64,000 nucleotides of DNA from Hyphomicrobiaceae bacterium (lineage in GTDB: Bacteria > Pseudomonadota > Alphaproteobacteria > Rhizobiales > Hyphomicrobiaceae), in the NCBI GenBank assembly GCA_022842785.1, contig JALHOW010000004.1:464387-528386 (forward strand), in the 5' to 3' direction. Below the pieces are notes generated by a model. The model was given only the letters and a program-made list of their open reading frames with translations, searched no databases and was not told the origin of the DNA. Shown piece after piece: positions 60,817-64,000 of the stretch. The translations under genes were made by a program, and so were the position numbers. Numbering within the stretch: position 1 is the stretch's first letter; each line of letters begins with the position of its first letter.

Positions 60817-61791
60817 ATGAAAATTCTCATCATCGGCGGCGCCGGCATGGTCGGGCGCAAGCTCGCCGAACGCCTCGCCAAGGACGGCACGCTCGGCGGC
60901 AAGGCCATTTCGTCGCTGGCGCTTTATGATGTGGTACCGCCGCAGAAGCCCGCCGACGCATCTTTCCCGGTCGAAATCACCACCGGCGATTTCCCGGCTC
61001 CCGGTGAAAGCGACAAGCTCGTCGCCAACAAGCCCGACGTGATCTTCCATCTGGCGGCGATCGTCTCCGGCGAGGCCGAGCAGGAGTTCGACAAGGGCTA
61101 TCGCATCAATTTGCACGGCACGATGAACCTGCTGGAGAGCGTGCGCCGCGCTGGCAACAAGCCACGCGTCGTGTTCACGAGCTCGATCGCGGTCTTCGGC
61201 GCGCCTTTCCCCGAGAAGATCGGTGACGAGTTCTTCTCGACGCCGCTGACGTCCTACGGCACGCAGAAGGCCATCGGCGAGCTGCTCGTCTCGGATTACA
61301 CGAGGAAAGGCTTCCTCGACGGCATCTCCATCCGCCTGCCGACCGTATGCGTGCGCCCGGGTGCGCCGAACAAGGCGGCATCCGGCTTCTTCTCGAACAT
61401 CATGCGCGAGCCGCTGGCCGGCAAGGAGGCCGTGCTTCCCGTGTCCGAGGATGTCATGCACTGGCATGCCTCGCCGCGCGCGGCCGTCGGTTTCCTGCTT
61501 CATGCCGCGACAATCGACGGCAACAAAGTCGGCCCGCGTCGCGCGCTCTCCATGCCCGGCCTCGCCGTAACGGTCGGCGAGCAGATCGCGGCACTCAAGA
61601 AGGTCGCAGGTGACAAGGTGGTCGCGCGCATCAAGCGCGAGCCGGACGCATTCATTCAGGGCATTGTCGCTGGCTGGCCGCGCAATTTCGACACGCGCCG
61701 CGCGATCGAACTGGGCTTCAAGCCCGATGCGAGCTTCGAAGAAATCATCCGCATTCACATCGAGGACGAGCTCGGCGGCAAAGTCGCCTGA
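60817..61791 (+). CDS. denD: D-erythronate dehydrogenase-like NAD-dependent oxidoreductase
   Basis: 324 aa from ATG 60817, with GGGAGGAA upstream; the track start at 60703 is unsupported. Extended SDR: MKILIIGGAGMVGRKLAERL (NAD-binding GGxGxxG), FHLAAIVSGEAEQEFDKGYRINLHGTMNLL, and the catalytic YGTQK (Tyr-x3-Lys). The segment SIRLPTVCVRPGAPNKAASGFFSNIMREPLAGKEAVLPV is typical of DenD, which oxidises D-erythronate at C2. Partner genes (OtnK, OtnI) are not nearby, so the substrate may be another sugar acid. Confidence 0.85.
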   Translation: MKILIIGGAGMVGRKLAERLAKDGTLGGKAISSLALYDVVPPQKPADASFPVEITTGDFPAPGESDKLVANKPDVIFHLAAIVSGEAEQEFDKGYRINLHGTMNLLESVRRAGNKPRVVFTSSIAVFGAPFPEKIGDEFFSTPLTSYGTQKAIGELLVSDYTRKGFLDGISIRLPTVCVRPGAPNKAASGFFSNIMREPLAGKEAVLPVSEDVMHWHASPRAAVGFLLHAATIDGNKVGPRRALSMPGLAVTVGEQIAALKKVAGDKVVARIKREPDAFIQGIVAGWPRNFDTRRAIELGFKPDASFEEIIRIHIEDELGGKVA

Positions 61792-61822
61792 GTATCGCCC
61801 TTCAAGAGCTAAGGACGACATC

Positions 61823-62782
61823 ATGAGCAATAAGCTGCAGGCCCTGCTGTACCTGTCGAATGCCAAGCCCTATCTGGATCGACTGGCGGCGGACGGACTG
61901 AACGAGCGCGTCGATTTCAAGGTCGTCGCGACCGGAGAGCAGGCAACGGACGAAGACCTCGCCAAGGCCGAGATTCTGTTCGCTCCGGGTGTGCCGCCGG
62001 GCACGCTCGGCAAGATGCCGCGGCTCAAAGTCATCCAGTCGCTCACGGCCGGTGTCGATCACTGGCTCGCGCGCAAGGATCTGGCAAAGGCACACACGCT
62101 CATTGCCGCGCGCGGCACGCATCGCATCCAGGTGCCCGAGAACATTCTCGGCGCGCTGTTTCACATTACGAAAAAGTACCACCAGATCGCACTTCAGCAG
62201 GCCGAGAGCCGCTGGAATCGCAGTGTCTCCGATACGCTGTATGGAAAGACGCTCGGCATTCTGGGCCTCGGCGCCATCGGTCAAGTGCTCGCCACCAAGG
62301 CGGCGGCACTCGAAATGCGCGTTATCGGAACCAAGCGCACGCCCGAGCCCGTCGCCGGCGTCGAAAAGGTTTACAGCTTCGACGAAACCGATAAGGTGCT
62401 CAGCGAGAGCGATTATGTCGTCATCCTGCTGCCGGTGACGCCGCTCACCGAGAATTTCATGAATTCGTCTCGAATTGCGAAGATGAAGCCAAGCGCTTGG
62501 CTGATCAACTTCGCGCGCGGCGCCATTATCGTCGACGCGGACCTTATCGCCGCGGTCAAAGCCAAGACGATTGCTGGCGCTGTACTGGATGTTTTCCGTA
62601 CGGAGCCGCTGCCCGCTGAGGACCCCTTCTGGAAGACGCCGGGCATCTACGTGCTCCCCCACATTGGCGGCTACCACCCGGAACGGGACAGCTGGGTCGC
62701 CGAGCTGCTTTCGGACAATATACGCCGCCATCTCGATGGTCAGCCGCTGCGCGAGGTCGTGGACCGCGAGCGGGGATACTGA
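61823..62782 (+). CDS. D-2-hydroxyacid dehydrogenase (NAD-dependent)
   Basis: 319 aa from ATG 61823, 31 bp after the denD stop; the track adds residues from the previous gene's frame. Family marks: NAD-binding GILGLGAIGQVLATKAAALEMRVIGTKR, catalytic Arg in LINFARGAIIVDADLI, Glu in LDVFRTEPLP and His in YVLPHIGGYHPE. It reduces a 2-keto acid or oxidises the matching D-2-hydroxy acid. Likely follows denD in the same pathway. Confidence 0.92.
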   Translation: MSNKLQALLYLSNAKPYLDRLAADGLNERVDFKVVATGEQATDEDLAKAEILFAPGVPPGTLGKMPRLKVIQSLTAGVDHWLARKDLAKAHTLIAARGTHRIQVPENILGALFHITKKYHQIALQQAESRWNRSVSDTLYGKTLGILGLGAIGQVLATKAAALEMRVIGTKRTPEPVAGVEKVYSFDETDKVLSESDYVVILLPVTPLTENFMNSSRIAKMKPSAWLINFARGAIIVDADLIAAVKAKTIAGAVLDVFRTEPLPAEDPFWKTPGIYVLPHIGGYHPERDSWVAELLSDNIRRHLDGQPLREVVDRERGY

Positions 62783-63078
62783 GTGGAGGTCCGCACGGGG
62801 CCGGGATATGGCGGCGATCTGTCGCGCGCATCGCCGGTGATCATGGCTCTCGTAAGGCTGAAACAACCGAAACGGAAAGTTGATGTAGGCCTGGGGCCGT
62901 GCTAGACGAACGCCCGTCTTTCCGAGCATGGCGCCGCCGGTGTCGCAACCGAGCGGGCGCGGTGTACTATCCCCACGCATAGGGGCGGCAACGACCCGAT
63001 CGGGCCGACCGCGCAAGGGTTGAGCGCCGGTCACGCGGTGCCGATGTTGAGCATTTTGAGAGGGGCAGAGCGCGAGCA
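62783..63078. promoter_or_regulatory. Intergenic region upstream of the ATP synthase operon
   Basis: 296 bp between the 2-hydroxyacid dehydrogenase and atpH on the same strand. A TACTAT hexamer at 62965-62970 is a candidate -10 box about 110 bp upstream of atpH, without a clear -35 partner. No terminator hairpin with a T-run was seen. The minus-strand track ORF through here is a shadow. Confidence 0.35.
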
Positions 63079-63639
63079 GTGGCCACGGACGATACCATCA
63101 CAGGGGGCGTGGCGGGTCGCTACGCATCGGCCCTGTTCGACCTCGCCGAGGAAGCCAATCAGGTCCGGCAGGTCGAGAAAGATCTGACCACACTTCAGGG
63201 CATGCTCGATGAGAGCGCCGATCTGAAGCGCATGGTTCGCAGCCCTGTGTTTTCGAGCGATGATCAGGGCCGCGCCATTGCGGCTGTCGCCGAGAAGGCC
63301 GGCCTCGCGCCGCTCGTCGTGAACTTTCTGAAGGTGCTGGCCCGCAACCGGCGCCTTTTTGCTGTTCGCGACATGATCCGCACGTTCCTCGCCCTTGCTG
63401 CGCGCCAGCGCGGTGAGGTCAACGCCGAGGTTGCGAGCGCGCACCCGCTCAGCGATGAGCAGCTCGCCGCCCTCAAGGAAACGCTCCGCGCCTCTGCAGG
63501 CAAGGACGTCAATATCATCGCCAAGGTCGATCCGACGCTGCTCGGCGGGCTCATCGTCAAGATGGGTTCCCGCATGATCGACAGCTCGCTTCGCACCAAG
63601 CTCACGTCACTCAAGACCGCCATGAAAGAGGTCCGCTGA
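63079..63639 (+). CDS. atpH: ATP synthase F1 subunit delta
   Basis: 186 aa from a GTG start (GTGGCCACGGAC), 18 bp downstream of GAGAGGGGC. The OSCP/delta fold is typical: [33 protein letters not shown] at the start and [33 protein letters not shown] at the end. It joins the F1 head to the peripheral stalk. First gene of the atpHAGDC operon, whose next gene overlaps by one base (TGATG). Confidence 0.95.
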   Translation: MATDDTITGGVAGRYASALFDLAEEANQVRQVEKDLTTLQGMLDESADLKRMVRSPVFSSDDQGRAIAAVAEKAGLAPLVVNFLKVLARNRRLFAVRDMIRTFLALAARQRGEVNAEVASAHPLSDEQLAALKETLRASAGKDVNIIAKVDPTLLGGLIVKMGSRMIDSSLRTKLTSLKTAMKEVR

Positions 63640-64000
63640 TGGAAATCAAGGCCGCTGAGATCTCCGCGATCCTCAAAGAGCAAATCAAGAATTTCGGCCA
63701 GGAGGCAGAAGTCTCCGAAATCGGACAGGTGCTGTCGGTCGGCGACGGTATTGCCCGCGTCTATGGCCTCGACAACGTCCAGGCCGGTGAAATGGTCGAG
63801 TTCCCGGGCGGTATCCGGGGCATGGCGTTGAACCTCGAGACCGACAACGTCGGTGTCGTTATTTTCGGCGACGACCGCGGCATCAAGGAAGGCGACACCG
63901 TCAAGCGGACCGGCGCCATCGTCGAGGTCCCCGTCGGCAAGGGCCTGCTCGGCCGCGTCGTCGACGCGCTCGGCAACCCGATCGACGGCAAGGGCCCGAT
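63639..64000 (+). CDS. atpA: ATP synthase F1 subunit alpha, partial (cut by window end)
   Basis: First 120 codons only; the gene runs off the right edge and is not in the ORF track. The ATG at 63639 shares one base with the atpH stop. The N-terminus reads [20 protein letters not shown] and continues with [37 protein letters not shown], diagnostic for AtpA. Nucleotide-binding non-catalytic subunit of F1. Confidence 0.96.
   Translation, partial: MEIKAAEISAILKEQIKNFGQEAEVSEIGQVLSVGDGIARVYGLDNVQAGEMVEFPGGIRGMALNLETDNVGVVIFGDDRGIKEGDTVKRTGAIVEVPVGKGLLGRVVDALGNPIDGKGP

Noticed and set aside
61802-63034. 410-aa minus-strand ORF over the 2-hydroxyacid dehydrogenase
   Set aside because: Shadow of the plus-strand gene, extended by chance into the atpH upstream gap.

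Overview
The window is GC-rich, tightly packed chromosomal DNA, most likely from an alphaproteobacterium of the Hyphomicrobiales (Rhizobiales). The lineage is inferred from the gene set: an IalB-like protein, a DUF1244 protein, CcmABCDG cytochrome c maturation, endonuclease-type MutL, an atpH-atpA operon start, TRAP transporters, and a sulfur-oxidising heterodisulfide-reductase-like (sHdr) cluster of the kind described in Hyphomicrobium. No tRNA, rRNA, insertion sequence, prophage or CRISPR array was recognised.

Layout. (1) 1-8846, minus strand: a transport and catabolism operon with a DUF1445 (D-glutamate cyclase-like) protein, a DctPQM TRAP transporter, a fused HyuA-HyuB 5-oxoprolinase/hydantoinase and a LysR regulator. 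(2) 9129-19494: housekeeping and miscellaneous genes, including an exported amidohydrolase, an AhpD-like protein, a GYF_2 membrane protein, ccmC-ccmD-ccmG, an IalB-like protein, a TrmH-type methyltransferase, a quinone oxidoreductase, a TauE/SafE exporter, an MFS transporter, a Nudix hydrolase and a DUF1244 protein. (3) 19526-30066, minus strand: an N-formylglutamate amidohydrolase followed (reading upstream) by the sHdr locus. In transcription order the locus is dsrE, hdrC1, VOC protein, hdrB1, LysE exporter, hdrA, osmC, hdrH, hdrC2, DUF3303, hdrB2, methyltransferase, unknown 146-aa protein, lbpA. Upstream of dsrE are a good sigma70-type promoter and an ATTC-N8-GAAT palindrome like the operators of ArsR-family persulfide sensors. 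(4) 30326-49157: two EamA transporters, VWA protein, TerC, TPR protein, a putative HExxH protein, tadA, an RsuA/RluB pseudouridine synthase, rsmD, mutL, pgi, a paired M16 peptidase, an ABC-F ATPase, ccmB-ccmA and an isovaleryl-CoA dehydrogenase. (5) 49413-55243: accessory region with an inverse-autotransporter-like surface protein, DUF4189 protein, a 1.2-kb gap rich in GACGCAA repeats, rlmB and a histone H1-like mini-protein. (6) 55404-62782: a catabolic cluster (LysR, RraA-like, unknown, two acyl-CoA dehydrogenase halves, D-erythronate dehydrogenase-like, 2-hydroxyacid dehydrogenase). (7) 63079-end: start of the F1 ATP synthase operon.

How it fits together. Region 3 should oxidise sulfur in the cytoplasm: DsrE relays sulfane sulfur, the Hdr-like complex oxidises it, and LbpA is the lipoylated partner. 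The TauE/SafE exporter could remove sulfite, but it lies well away from the cluster. Region 1 looks like uptake and hydrolysis of a cyclic amide such as 5-oxoproline. The six extra genes threaded through the sHdr operon and the candidate operator are the most interesting material. All functions are read from sequence by eye; no searches were run.
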